Assembly (NCBI GenBank): GCA_033558025.1
Contig: JAUCEF010000005.1
Coordinates: 5,642,001 to 5,706,000 of the forward strand
Source: Phytophthora sp. 'mugwort'
Lineage: Eukaryota; Oomycota; Peronosporomycetes; Peronosporales; Peronosporaceae
DNA length: 64,000 nucleotides
Direction of reading: 5' to 3'
Of this stretch, positions 30,673-41,830 are shown in pieces. Numbering within the stretch: the first letter of the stretch is position 1; each line of letters begins with the position of its first letter. The notes under the pieces were generated by a model. It did not search any database. It was not told the origin of the DNA and saw nothing but the letters and a program-made list of their open reading frames with translations. Position numbers and translations under genes: made by a program.

Positions 30673-30760
30673 CTTGTTGTACCTCCTGTAATGGTGGCTC
30701 CATTAAGCCACTCTCCACAAGTCGGCTAGCCTGCACGTTGTCGATACCAGTGCTGTAGTT

Positions 30761-31139
30761 TCTTTGATTTCGGCAGCGTCCTAGTCCGCATCATCCTTAG
30801 TATCATGGCACTGTCCCCAACGACGTGTATTCCCGTCCACTTCCTAACCGCTGCGTGGGAAATCAACCTGTGTAGCCCACGAACTCTGCCACAGGCAGCA
30901 CACACTCGCAGATATGTTGCAGCGCACGTCAGAATACACATCGACGAAGAAACGACTCCGACCGCAAGGAGGACGGCGGGTGGCGGTCCCACTACAAAAG
31001 TGAATATCTGGAACTCGATGAGGCGAAAAAAAAAGCTTATTGAACGACAAAAACAAAAGAAGAAGAACAGTAAGTGGGGAAAGGCCAAACGAGTCGTGTC
31101 CGACGGCGCCGATGGGCACATGGCGTGGCTCAATGGTGT
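30761..31139. other. Candidate Copia 5' LTR / junction with Gypsy element
   Basis: By position this is where the 5' LTR of the minus-strand Copia element should lie. It has an A-rich tract near 31,020-31,070 and no gene. No partner repeat was found by eye at the other end, so the LTR label is tentative. Confidence 0.3.
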
Positions 31140-34100
31140 GGCCAATGTTACCTACTGTGGATAACGGCTCGGATTGGAACTTGAGGGTTCGCCTCCATGT
31201 GAAGCAACGCCAGGGGGAAGACCCAAGTGTGACAGTGGCCCAAACTGCTGAACCAGTCAAGGCTCGTGGAGTCAGGGACAAAAGATACTGTCCACTGAGA
31301 CTGTCCATCTGAAGATCGCAATGGAAACGGCGACCGGACCGGTTAGTTTACCAGAACGCAAGACGTGTGTCATTCGCAACAGCGATAATGATGTATTGAT
31401 CATCGGCAAAGAATTGGTGAGTGAATATTAGGGATTATTGTTTTTGGATCGTCGGCAAGAGATGCTCGCGGCCCAGTCGGTCGGATACAACCCCCAATCG
31501 ATCCATACGGTGAGAAAAAAATCGGCAAACCACTACAGAAGAAATGATGGCGGAAGCGCTTGAAGTCATGCTGCTCTGCCTCCAACAAGCGTTTTGCTAC
31601 ACGAAAGTCGAGACCGCCTGAAGGTTTTGATCTACAGGTATGACCTATGGCGACGCGTTCTCGGCGCCTATCTGCCGGCAAGAGTACCACCACTCTTACC
31701 GGCAGACACCACTGAAGTTGAAACTGACGGAAGGCGATCACCATGCCAGTGTCGTACGCGCCGGTACAGCCCCGAGTAATCGAATTTCATCGAGCTGTTC
31801 AACGCCGACCTGGTGCGACTCTGGTGTGTGTTTTTTTCCTGAATAAAGCTAGCCGTTGGGTATGCCCCGTGGGGCCAACATGCAAGCCGAGGTCAGATAA
31901 GTTGCGACAGACAAAAGACAACCGGCCGTTCCACAGGCCAATCGATAGTTGGAGCGATGCTGAACATCCAAGTGGTGCTCGATCTGTGTCGATACCAAAA
32001 TACTACGCGTTGTCCGCCTTTTTCGAAAGGCCCTGGTAACTGCTACTGCACCCAAACTGTCAAGAAATCCTGAATGACATGGCCGACAAGGGTGTGTTCA
32101 CGTCGACCAGGGTACCTCAAGAATGTTCTGACGCATTTGTTTTCTCCATTTTCAGTCCACGGCTTGCTTTACACAAACATACTCGTAGATCGACAATGTT
32201 TGGGTGTACATCGACACGGTTGATGAGCTACTTGACGTGCTTGAGAAGCTTTCAGGTTGCAAGACGACCATGAACTCAAACTCACCCCAAGAATAGCGTT
32301 TTTTTTCTAACCGAGGTGAAGTGGTGCGTACGTACAACGACGCCAATGACATCCGACATGACCCAACGCGAATCAAATCTCTATGCAGCATCCCTGAGCC
32401 TACGACGGCTGGAGAGTTGCAATAATTTAATATTGCAAGTAATTGGATGCGATAAATTTTGCCAGACTATGTACGGATGATTGACCCACCACTCCAGCTC
32501 AAGTTTGTTGAAGTGACACCGCTCTTGCACGGTTCACTAACATATGTGGACCGATGGAACAGTTCATCCCGAACCGTTCTCGGATTGGTTGATCACACCT
32601 GGGTGGTTCGGAGGACCCAGACCGGTGTTTGCACAAGCGCACGCATGAAGATTACAAGGAAGACAACAGGGAGTAGGCATTTAGGGAGACGTAACGGACA
32701 GGGTTAGCCGTTCTAATCTACTCACTTTGACATTTGCCTTTCAAGCAAGTCATCAACTACAACAAAGTTAGACCAAGCTCTATCCGGTCGCAGGAAGACA
32801 AATAGAATGGCTGCAGACATTAAATGGTGCTGACCGCCAAGGAATCGGTATGCTTTAAAGCAACGACAATTCTGGTGCGACGAGCATCGATACTGGCGCA
32901 CCTCGACCCAAGTAAGCAAACTTGTGTTCTTAGGGACGCCTTAGAAAATGGTGGGGCCGGACGTGACTCGTGTCGGTGATTGGATCGCCCACCAGCCAGG
33001 GAACAAGCAGCAACATGAGCTGCTGTTCTGCGTGGGCGGTGCTTTTCGAGGTGCGACGCTTAACTAGAACGTCGTCGAGAAAGAAGCGTACCCTATCGCG
33101 CATGAGTGTGGGAACTTGGAGTACCTCTTCTTACGCCCACAAGGGTTTCACCTCTACTGCGATCACTGCAACATCGGTCACCTCTTTCGCCAAGAGTGAT
33201 TGAGCCATGATTGAGTTTCTCAAACTCTGCAATCAACTGTGGAATTTTCTTGTACGCGTTGGCCTGATCCAGGGCAGTTGCCTGGATTACCACGTCCTTC
33301 GCCCGCTACATTGTACTCATGTTGGACACGACGGTTCCATGTTGTTGCTGGACTTGATTTGACAAAGCTTTTGCCGATGATGCAGGGTTGGCTAGGACGG
33401 CACTTCGAAAGGCAGGAAGACCCGCAAGCTGACTGTCCGTAGGTTTTGCTATGGATGTGCAGTCGATATGACCCAGGTTCATGGACGTGATGCGCCAGGA
33501 GGTGGTTGAATCGTTTTGGTACATCTGCGCGAACATCGTGCATGCTGTCGATAAGCAGGCTATGTGTTTGCGTCCCCGCCTCCCTTCATGACGCGGACTT
33601 GTTTCTTAAGGGAATGCGCATAGTCTTGAATAACATAAAGAGCAGCGCTGCCGTCTGGAAAGGATTGACCTTCGGCCGGTGGGGCGATAAACGGAGGGGC
33701 GGCGACATAGGCCATCGCTGCTGTGCACTTGCTGCTGCGTTGAATCGAATATGCGCGCGGCGCCGTCTCTCCTTGGTGCTGCAACCACCTTGCCATAAAT
33801 GACCCCAAGTCTTAGCATGCCACAGTGGTCTACCTTATTTAACATGTTGAACCGCACCTCTTGAAAGTGAGAGCATGTTTTAGCAAGAAGTCACGGATCG
33901 TGCGCACCTTTTAGAGAATTCTCCATTATAGAAATACAGTGATGGCAGAGCTGAACTGGCGGTTGAAAAGCAGCCATAATTTTGTGCTCGCCTACTGTCT
34001 ATGGTAGAACGGAACGCTGGAGCGCATGCGATGAGACATCATCCGAGTGACGAAAGCTTTGATACTCGAGTCCAAGTCAGCAGAAAGGACTGGATGTAGA

Positions 34101-34800
34101 TGATTCCACTCATTCAGTCTAGTATCAACCACGTTTCCGGTCCGGTTTTCTACAACAAGGCGCCGGTGGAGTTGTTCACGGGGCTTGATGTGCGACCTCG
34201 CAGAACGTGATTATGTCGCCAAATCGGACTGGCAACTTAGTATCCGGGGAAATGGACAGGCCGCGCATTATTGAAAGCCTCACTAAGTTGCGAGGCGCCC
34301 TTCGACTGATGCATAATGAAGTCATGCATGAAAAATAGAAACGTACAGCGCGGAACAAGAACTGAATGCTAAACAATTGCGGTGAACTTATTGGCAAGTG
34401 ACTACGAAGAACAAACCTCCACACAAGCCCCTAGTGACATGGGTGGGGCCCTATCGGGCGATCAAGGCGGAGGAGTACTAACATGTGCTCCAACATCTGG
34501 TACCGGCGATGAGCTAGAATGCACCCATCAATAATGAAGTTCTAGGCTGACTCTGATCTGGATATTAGGCAAGGGCAGCATGAGCAAATGGCGACACAGG
34601 AAACGCTACTCGCCGTATGAACAATTATTGAGCACCGATGCAACAAAAGCAAAGGCGCCCACGAAGTCAAGGTTAGCTGGCAAGGCCTCGAGTCGATTGA
34701 AGACTCTTGGGAGGGAGGACCTCCGATCGGGGCTGAAGGACGTACCACGACTGCTAGAAGTGTACGCAAGTGAGTCAGGGTGTCTGGGGCGAAAGTAACG
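31140..34800 (+). mobile_element. Decayed Ty3/Gypsy element (protease, RT, RNase H, chromodomain-like end)
   Basis: Second, distinct Gypsy relic without GATC bias. A protease-region segment (WNLRVRLHVKQRQGEDPSVT; ETATGPVSLPERKTCVI) lies at about 31,160-31,390. RT pieces VFTSTRVPQECSDAF at about 32,095-32,140 and WCVRTTTTP-type remnants follow to 32,400 (compare the Gypsy FTP.RVPQG.SDA box). The RNase H/thumb segment FCVGGAFRGATLN, stop, NVVEKEAYPIAHECGNLEYL, then FHLYCDHCNI lies at about 33,025-33,180. A late integrase piece FYNKAPVELFTGLDVRPRRT lies at about 34,150-34,205, and a chromodomain-like tail KVSWQGLESIEDSWE at about 34,670-34,715. Stops and shifts are everywhere. An unrelated opposite-strand frame occupies about 33,200-33,860. 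Confidence 0.75.
33200..33860 (-). other. Opposite-strand ORF fragments inside the second Gypsy element
   Basis: On the - strand, open pieces line up with few breaks: RWLQHQGETAPRAYSIQRSS (33,795-), PAEGQSFPDGSAALYVIQDY, NDSTTSWRITSMNLGHIDCT (33,515-), LANPASSAKALSNQVQQQHG and NAYKKIPQLIAEFEKLNHGS (33,260-). They read as one about 210-codon product with two frame changes. No family recognised. It sits between the RNase H and integrase remnants, so it is either a nested insertion or an accessory ORF. Confidence 0.4.
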
Positions 34801-34924
34801 ACGTAGCCCAGCAGAGCAAATGCCAAGAGACCGTTAGTGCCCAGACCTTGTTCAGAATCGGCACAACGGATTTGAGAAATTTTTACTTTCTTGGTCGCGC
34901 CTGGTCGAGAGTAGCTTCGTATAC

Positions 34925-35150
34925 AGTTTTTTGAGAGGGGGTGAATGACAAAACCGGAGGCGAGCAGTTGAGAGGTCACGTAACCGTAGCAAACCCGAGC
35001 GGGATGCCCGCGAAGCAGGGCCGCGCGGTAATTGCGAAAGCGGGCCCAGCGCCGAGCATTCTAGCGATCCGAACACTGTAGCGGGCCGAACTTATAATCT
35101 TTTCCTCGCAGGAGCGCAGCAAAGCAAAGAAAAAAGCCGCAATGCCATCC
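34925..35150 (-). repeat. Dispersed repeat, copy A
   Basis: The reverse complement of this segment aligns along its length with 46,627-46,880. The best block (CTCGGCGCTGGGCCCGC, then CGCGGCCCTGCTTCGCGGGC) is almost identical. Identity looks like 70-80 percent overall, with small indels. In one frame both copies read LGAGPA.A.TA.PCFAG.P.GFA. The family is not identified; it could be the end of a transposon. Confidence 0.7.
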
Positions 35151-35229
35151 GTTTTTAAATGAGGTAAGCTTATTACGTATTGGTTTCATTATAGGTGTCC
35201 TTTTATTGGATTGTGTACGTAGCCTTTTG

Positions 35230-35870
35230 CGCGCCTGGTCGGCTTGAGCCCAGATTAAGTGTCGTATTTGGATGTACTCGTGCAGCTCACGCCTACCCTG
35301 TTTACATGACAGGAAGCGCGACCGCTGGCGGTACTTATACTTCGCCGGGAAGAATGCGGCTCTAAGCTGTTCACACAGCTGAGCCCAGGATGCGAAGCAT
35401 CCAGGCGTTGTCGCTTCCCACGTATACGCCCAACTCTTAGCACGCCCGCTAATGTTGGAGAGGGCGAAGCCACTCGGAGGTGCTCCGAAGAGATGAGAGC
35501 CGCATCCATTGTGAGCTCTACTTTTCGCACTCAGAAGTGAAGCCTTTCACCTTCCTTCCTTTCATAAGGGTTTACCTTCAGTCTTAACGGTTTGGGGTAG
35601 ACCGGTTTCGGCTCTGCGACCGGAACCTGCAGGTTACTCCGAACACTCCGAACATGTTCGATGAGCCCCCGCGCCATACATGTCGAACGTAGTCACGCGT
35701 TCGACCTGCTCAGCTTGCGTTGACGACGCCAAGCTGCGCAAGGTATCCATTCCAAAGATGCCAGTCATCTTACGAACGGACTTGAACTGTGAGTCGGTCA
35801 TTCCGGTCCATGTTCCTAGGACCCAGAGGTTTCAGGTAGTAACCCGCGTAGGCGTGGATTGACTACAAGT
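35230..35870 (-). pseudogene. Ty3/Gypsy gag fragment
   Basis: Read on the - strand: LRLKVNPYERKEGE (about 35,585-35,545), VRKVELTMDAALISSEHLRV (35,530-35,470), then after a frameshift FALSNISGRAKSWAYTWEAT, FASWAQLCEQLRAAFFPAKY and RFLSCKQGRRELHEYIQ down to about 35,280. This is the retrotransposon gag/capsid helix-rich region (A...L.G.A..W......F..F...L...F.P). The nucleocapsid and pol parts are missing. Direction is opposite to the Gypsy relic just upstream, so it is probably a different insertion. Confidence 0.75.
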
Positions 35871-36590
35871 GCTACCAAGTGTGACGGGGCACACAACACC
35901 TTACGCATAGGAAGCGGAGCTTCCGGAGAGTATACAAACTCCCAGTGAACGGCAGTTCACTAGTCCCTGGCCTGTGGGTCTGTTACCAAAACTAGGTAGA
36001 TTTACGACTGATTATATTTATAGGTGACCCCTTTTAATGCGTCTACATACAAACTATTAGTCGCCTATAAAGTACCCTAGATGCTGTGGCTCTGAGGTCT
36101 TTGGACCTATCCATGAAGTCATTACCGTTGACGTCATAGTGATGTTTGGCTACATCACTTAGTGTACTTGGGTACCCTGTTACATTTCTACAGCTGCGCT
36201 TGTCCATCGTAGCCGCCGTATTTGCTGCAGCGCAGGCGCTGCGCGTCCCTATGGTGACCGCTACGGCTTCTTTGTCCATCCTGCTTTGCGACGGACTATA
36301 ACAGAATTGTAAAAAACAGGACTCCAAAGCACTGCTGTGCTCCAGGTTAAAGCGGGTAGTCTGAAAATCAGCGTGCTTGAACACGAAACGTTAAAAACGG
36401 TACATAGTACCTTAAATCATACCAGTAAGAAACTACGCACAGAACACAAGCTGACACCTAAACCAGGGCTTGATCGCATCGACGTGAGGTAGGACACCTC
36501 GAATAGAAGAATTGCCTCCGACCATATTGCTGCTTCCCTCGCTCTCAGAGGGACCGTATGTCTACCATTCGTGGGAATCTAATCATGTTT
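35871..36590. other. No recognisable gene
   Basis: Probably repeat-derived flank of the gag fragment. A - strand open frame at 36,043-36,384 has no similarity I can name. Confidence 0.4.
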
Positions 36591-37013
36591 TCAAGTAGCG
36601 TTTCTTATTAATTGTATTACTCGTTCCTGATATGAACCAATGTGCAACCGTGCATGTTTGCGCGCTTTTGAACTTAGTTCCTCCTTCTTCAGTTTAAGGC
36701 GCTGAATCTCGTCTCGAAGCTGGCGAATTCCGATCTCGAGATCCAGCATTTTCTTATTCTGTTTCATCTTGTGCTTCGCCTGGTACATCCTGTTGCGCTG
36801 TTGACGCAGCTCGACAGTGGCTGCAATGCCCTTCTTCTTCGCTTCGTTCATGGCCAGGTGTCTCGTATCGTCGACCTGGTGCATGGAGGTGCTGCCACCC
36901 ACTGCGACGGCGAAGTGTTCAAGATACCCCGGCCTGGTGCGTTGTACAACCTGACAGACGATACATTCGCTTAGAGTCTCACGGTTCGGTGGAAAGAGAA
37001 TGCTGTTATCCAT
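36591..37013 (-). CDS. Small oomycete-type bZIP protein (possibly truncated)
   Basis: 140-residue intact frame. Residues about 68-88 are a basic region (ELRQQRNRMYQAKHKMKQNK), followed by an exact leucine zipper with Leu at 92, 99, 106 and 113. This is the bZIP transcription-factor layout. Its basic region resembles oomycete bZIPs of the type CRANQARYRKKQ, but Tyr77 stands where most bZIPs have Asn. The N-terminus has CIVCQVV and no other domain. After the zipper it ends within about 27 residues, much shorter than oomycete bZIPs that carry a long C-terminal part. It stands alone among transposon remnants, so it may be a young truncated duplicate or functional small regulator. No intron is evident. 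The fold is fairly sure; gene status is less so. Confidence 0.65.
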   Translation of the reverse strand: MDNSILFPPNRETLSECIVCQVVQRTRPGYLEHFAVAVGGSTSMHQVDDTRHLAMNEAKKKGIAATVELRQQRNRMYQAKHKMKQNKKMLDLEIGIRQLRDEIQRLKLKKEELSSKARKHARLHIGSYQERVIQLIRNAT

Positions 37014-39769
37014 TGAACATTGATGGGATGTTCTTGTCAGTACCGAATTGCTAAGTGAGACTCGGCGGTCTCGGACAAATTAACGCGAGGGTGATGGAGC
37101 AATGCAATCACGATTTAGTCACGCCCCTCTCGCTGCCATGGTATTAATCAGCGATCGATATCTCCCCATCAAGTCAGTAGTGATGTTGATGCAATCACGA
37201 TTTAGTCACGCTCTCTCTCTTATCTCTCCCCAGTAGTGGCGCCCAGTTTACAGTATATGCATTATATATGCAGAAAACGCTACGATCTAAGTTAGTCTGA
37301 CTAGCTCATTTCTTAAATTACACAGTAAAGCATAGTTTTTGGAGAAAAAAAGGGCTGGTCACATAGATGTATTTGCTTTTGGCATCTCAAGAGTAACGTG
37401 ATACGTGTCGACGAGATAACCAAGCGCACCGCGGAGAAGTTGTTTGAGGGTCGGACAAGGCCGCGAGGAGGCGACAAATGCTGTGTACCCCAACGGATCT
37501 TTCCTGCTCGATGATGAAACTACCAAGACAACGGTGTTGATAGCGAGGCATGAAGTGGGTGCCGTTCATTAACGAGGGCAGAATGGGTGTCAACAATGAG
37601 TGGACATCGTCAAGACGCTGCGCGGTATCGCTAAGATGCTACAGAAGATGTCGGTCGCGCTGTTCGAGCTGCTCGACGAAGAGAGCATCCTATCATGGTC
37701 CGCGTAAGCTAGTGATACTCGGCCTCGAGCGAGTGGGCTTTAAGCGACTAGCTCTTGTATTTTACCAGCAGTCGTAGGTTGAGGCGGTGCTGTTGTCAAG
37801 CATGACGGGCCATCCGCGCCTGGTGAGGGTTCGCGGATCATGACCACCACTCGAGAACCCATTGCAGAGAAGACAAGGATGGCAGGTTCGTAGAAGAACT
37901 CGTTGATAGCATCGCCATCGTGAAGTATCATGTATACAAGCTTCCATTGCCTCCGAGTAGTTCGCTGCTTAGATTATTTATGGGATTTTCCATTTTGAAG
38001 AAGCTTTTTTTGTCAGTGATTGAATCTACTCGTCGTGGTAGCGGTCTGTATTATTGTATTATCTAAAGCGCGTTGGAAAAATTAATTCCAGGCTCGAGCC
38101 AGGTGTAACGTTACTTGAAACAACAAAAAATGAACGTCGACATCACTAAGAGCCCGTCGGGGGGGGGGGGGGGCAGGGCAATGACCGACTCGAGAAAAGA
38201 GAAAAGGACTGCTATTATTGCATTTGTCTCCGGTAAGATGTCCAGGAACAAGAAAAAAACTTCGATTAGGTCTGGCTTTTGGCTCTCGCTCATCATTTTG
38301 TATGACGAGTCGTAGAGCGTTTAAAACAATTAACGAGGTGCTGGTCCAGCACTGCTGGATGAAAACTGCTGGACCTAAGCCCCGTAGGTCAGTTATCTTT
38401 GTTGATGCTAGATGTATCATCTTGATCGGCATGTACGGATTCCGGTCGCGCCATTTGTGATTGATAACACCGCCCCGGCACAAATGAGTTTGTGGACCTG
38501 ATATCATAAATACTCAGCTGGATAGCTTTCGCAAGCATTGATTGCTTCGTATCTGCCGATTTGTAAGCTTAATGGCGCAAATCAGTGCTTTGTTAACCAT
38601 TTCGCGATAAATTATGCATGTACTTCACATAGCTAGGTTGCTCACGCTTAAAGAGTGCAAAACAACGGTCTTCTACCAATACGGTACTTCCATGTATATG
38701 TATGTACCTGCACCATATGCAGTGCAAGGATGAACTGCAGTACGTCAGAGTTTTACACGACGTGCTTGACGACTCAAGCGCGTTCACGGATTCTCCGCAG
38801 TGTTAGGGTAGGTGATTATACGGTCAGGGCTATCTCGCAACCTGTTCCCATTGTAAACACCCACAGCTCCACCCGTAAACAGGGCTGCCCTACCACACAA
38901 AATACACAAGACAGACCCAAACACTACGCAGCACAGCTCCAGGGCATACTCCAAAGCACAGTTTCAGGTACACACTGCAGCCCAATGTCTCGCACCTGAA
39001 GGTGAAGATCCAGTATCACCCCGCCTTGCCGATCAAAACCTCAGGAACCGAATGAGCAGCGTGTGTAATCTATGCTAGGCTCTGACTTTACGTAAACTTT
39101 CGTAAAATGTACGTTAATATGCTGTCATCATTTCTTGCGATGGGAACTTTACGAAAATTAACATCCCCATCCCTAGTTTACAGCGATAGACTCGTCGCTT
39201 GGCGCGTTGGATGTGACAGCAGCTGATAATCAGCCTGATTCTATCAGTTCAGCCGTCTCGCCGTCAATGTTTAAGAGGCTACCTTTACTAATGCCGTTAT
39301 GGAAAACGTTATTATGTACGGTTTCACTCCATCTTCATATAAGAGTTAATGCTTGGGTCTTTATGTATTGTGTGTGAATTGGAGTCGCACCGGTAGCGAA
39401 TGTTGTGCAGAACAGCTTGTCCCGGGTAACAAATCGAAGCTGGATAGGTCATCACCAAACGCGTTATACACTATTATGTACCACTCGTGTCACGTCATTC
39501 GCGCATAGTTACTTTTTTCAGAGAACCTACTGCTCAGGAATTTTGTTCATCGCCGTGCGAACTCGCGTCCAGGATGCACCCAGCAGTATCTTGGGTAACT
39601 ACCAAGGATACAAATAAAATACGCGGAGCAGATAAAATGCGATCGTGTTGCCCATCACCCCGGAATTGCGCTGATTCTCCTAATCTCTGCCTATCATCTA
39701 CGGCGGTGACAAACGCCCGCTTTTCCCTGCTGTCTCTCATTTCAAGATTTTCCTTGTTCTGCAACAATG
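37014..39769. other. Gene-free repeat-rich DNA
   Basis: Contains a short direct repeat (37,103-37,211), an unclassified - strand frame group at 37,387-37,947, a G-run near 38,160-38,172 and AT-rich DNA with TTTACGTAAACTTTCGTAAA-like words at 39,080-39,170, which may be transposon ends. Nothing supports a functional gene. Confidence 0.45.
37103..37211. repeat. Direct repeat of 22 bp, 87 bp apart
   Basis: TGCAATCACGATTTAGTCAC plus GC occurs at 37,103-37,124 and again at 37,190-37,211. Both copies are followed by pyrimidine-rich CTCTC sequence. It lies just upstream of the bZIP-like gene on its promoter side (about 90-200 bp from its ATG). It could be a target or tandem duplication, or regulatory elements. 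Confidence 0.7.
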
Positions 39770-41465
39770 CCGCGCCCGCGCGTATCTGACGGCGAGGATA
39801 ACCACGACACGGCTGCCGAAGATGAGGAAGAGCGCGAGGATCGGACCCAGGGCTAAAGAAAGCAGTGATGACGACTCAGGGATTGATGAAGAATGCGATG
39901 GTGTATTTGAGGGCCGGAAACTCCGCCAGTTTCACGCCAGTTGGGATGCTTGGGAGGATTATCAGGTTCGCTACAGCGAGAAACCAGCTCCCATTTGGTT
40001 GTGAAGGAAACGGATAGCGTTGAGAAGCGGAACCTGCAGCTCCGAGCGTCCAAGCGAGTAAAAGACGGCTGAACTTTGCGCTATCTCCCTGACGCTCTGC
40101 CGTGATGGCGCCGATGTTATATCTGCACCCATTGCTTGTCGGACTGCACACGGGGGAAAAGGGCTTCCCCCACAGCAGAATGTTCGCAGTACTCGGTGTC
40201 TGTTCCGGTTTACTGCTGAGAGCATCTACGTGAAAGGCTTGTGTAAGTTGGAGACCCGCAATCCGTTGTACACGCACAACCACCAGCTAACACAGGCCGT
40301 GTTTGACAACTACTCCCACAACGACAAGTGCGGATGGGTGAGCGCATCATCGAGGACCTCCTTCTTATGATTCGCGCAGGCGGCAATGGCTTCCGAATTT
40401 ACGAGTACATTTGCGATCATTCAGCGTTCAAGGCTACTCGTTGGTCTGCAAATCCGATGGCCAAGATAAGTACCGAACTGCGTGGAGAAGCTGATGACGA
40501 TGTAGCCGCGGCTGAGTTCTTATTGGATTGTCAAGCGGCAAACTCGGGGAATACGGCAAGTGTTAATGAGACTTCGTCTGGTGAAATTGGAGCTATTTCG
40601 TTGACGACGAGCCGCATGAGGCGACTTTTCATGCACTTCCCTGAAGTTGTGTTAGTCAACTCCACCCACAAGACAAATCAGTACGTTAAACTATCAACTA
40701 GAACAATTTCCAGGATTACGGCCATGTAATAATCGAGGGCTATTGCAAAGTTGTTTTCTAGGCTAACCATGGTAACTTCCAGATTACACACCATGATTTT
40801 TATATTGTGTTTTCATTGCAAACCCTATTTCGACCCACAGGATTTAACTAAATGGCATTGCTTTTTGTGTGTTGCACTTACGATTATAAGCTGTGCAGCT
40901 TCATGATTATGGCTGCGATCGGATCCGAGCAGTTCATGCAGCATTCGGTGATTGAAACGAACTCAGACTGGCACATGCGCAAAGTCATTGATCACTCCAA
41001 GACGGCAAACTTGGGTTGGGAGTCAATTCAAGTCATCATGGTTGACAAGGACATGAACGAAGTTGCGGCTCTCCGAGATACCTTCCCGAAACGCAAACAT
41101 ACTCCTCCGCAACTTTCACGTGTGGAAACGAACTCTGGCTAAAGAGGCAAAGTTTGGGCGCTACGCAGTGAGTGAGCACGAGTCGATGCGGCACCTTTTC
41201 ACAAACCTGGTCGATGCGATCGAGGAGGCGGAGTACAATCGCAATCAGGCGGTACTCAAGAAGTTTGCTTTTGGACATGGAAAACACGTCGTTTTGGGAT
41301 TACTATTGTTCCGATTGGGACTCGGCCAAAGCCATGTGGACCAAGTACTGTCGTCAAACGCTACCGCACTTCCGTAATAACACCAACTACAGCATCGAAT
41401 TGAATTTTGGTACGTCGGGTGGCAACGTGAAGTCACCAACGCGTGGAAGGATGATAGCGTGAATG
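39770..41465 (+). pseudogene. MULE-type transposase pseudogene (first copy)
   Basis: The start MPRPRVSDGEDNHDTAAEDE is acidic. The FAR1/MULE N-terminal part reads GRKLRQFHASWDAWEDYQVR (about 39,917-39,975). A later conserved stretch RLFMHFPEVVLVNSTHKTNQ (about 40,625-40,683) matches the MULE catalytic region (FP.V...D.T.KTN) with the first catalytic Asp changed to Asn. After about 160 bp of AT-rich interruption, MQHSVIETNSDWHMRKVIDH and WESIQVIMVDKDMNEVAALR follow at 40,940-41,075, with a second catalytic Asp in MVDKD. A frameshift then leads to NILLRNFHVWKRTLAKEAKF, MRHLFTNLVDAIEEAEYN and MWTKYCRQTLPHFRNNTN, to 41,465. The zinc-finger end (SWIM) is missing. Confidence 0.85.
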
Positions 41466-41830
41466 GAGACCGCGTGATAGATGTCGCTGTGATAGCGAAA
41501 GGTTTCCCAGAGTTAATCCTTTGAACACGCGCGCGTGGACCTTACCAGATAAGGGCAGTTTCTTAGTGTGGTCATACAAGTTAAGGAGTATTGTACTTAC
41601 TTTTTGTATTGGCCCTTACGAACCTAAAGTCAACCCGGGGTAGGCGATATATCCTTGATTTCCCGATAGATGCGACGATCTACATATACATCCCTTTTAG
41701 AAAGTCCATCTCGAGATCAAACTGACATTTTGCATATGCTGTTTTGTAGAAGACCGCCTCCCGCCACTCAAATTCGTGTCTCACTCCAAGATTTTCACCC
41801 TCGACCGCAGAACACCACGCTGCTCCGCAC
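41466..41830. other. Junction between MULE and piggyBac-like relics
   Basis: About 365 bp with no coding similarity. It should contain the broken MULE right end and the left terminal repeat of the piggyBac-like element, but neither could be recognised. Confidence 0.35.

Larger units (their letters stand above)
26153..30760 (-). mobile_element. Decayed Ty1/Copia retrotransposon
   Basis: Reads on the - strand in the Copia order. The left primer-binding region resembles TGGTATCGACAAC at about 30,745 (compare the common TGGTATC.GAGC start of an initiator-Met tRNA site). Gag follows from 30,672, then a zinc knuckle and protease, integrase, reverse transcriptase and RNase H. The low-coordinate end is put at 26,153, where a TGTTGGCGGCGG string could begin an LTR. 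No matching second LTR could be aligned by eye, so both borders are provisional. Every domain is interrupted by stops or shifts, so it is inactive. About 400 bp of unrelated DNA is inserted inside the reverse transcriptase. Confidence 0.75.

Noticed and set aside
34542..34979. 145-codon - strand frame with CIRSYSRPG and later Leu/Ser-rich part
   Set aside because: It spans the 3' end of a Gypsy relic and the dispersed repeat; the + strand carries the recognisable chromodomain-like tail, so this is a shadow or repeat-derived frame.
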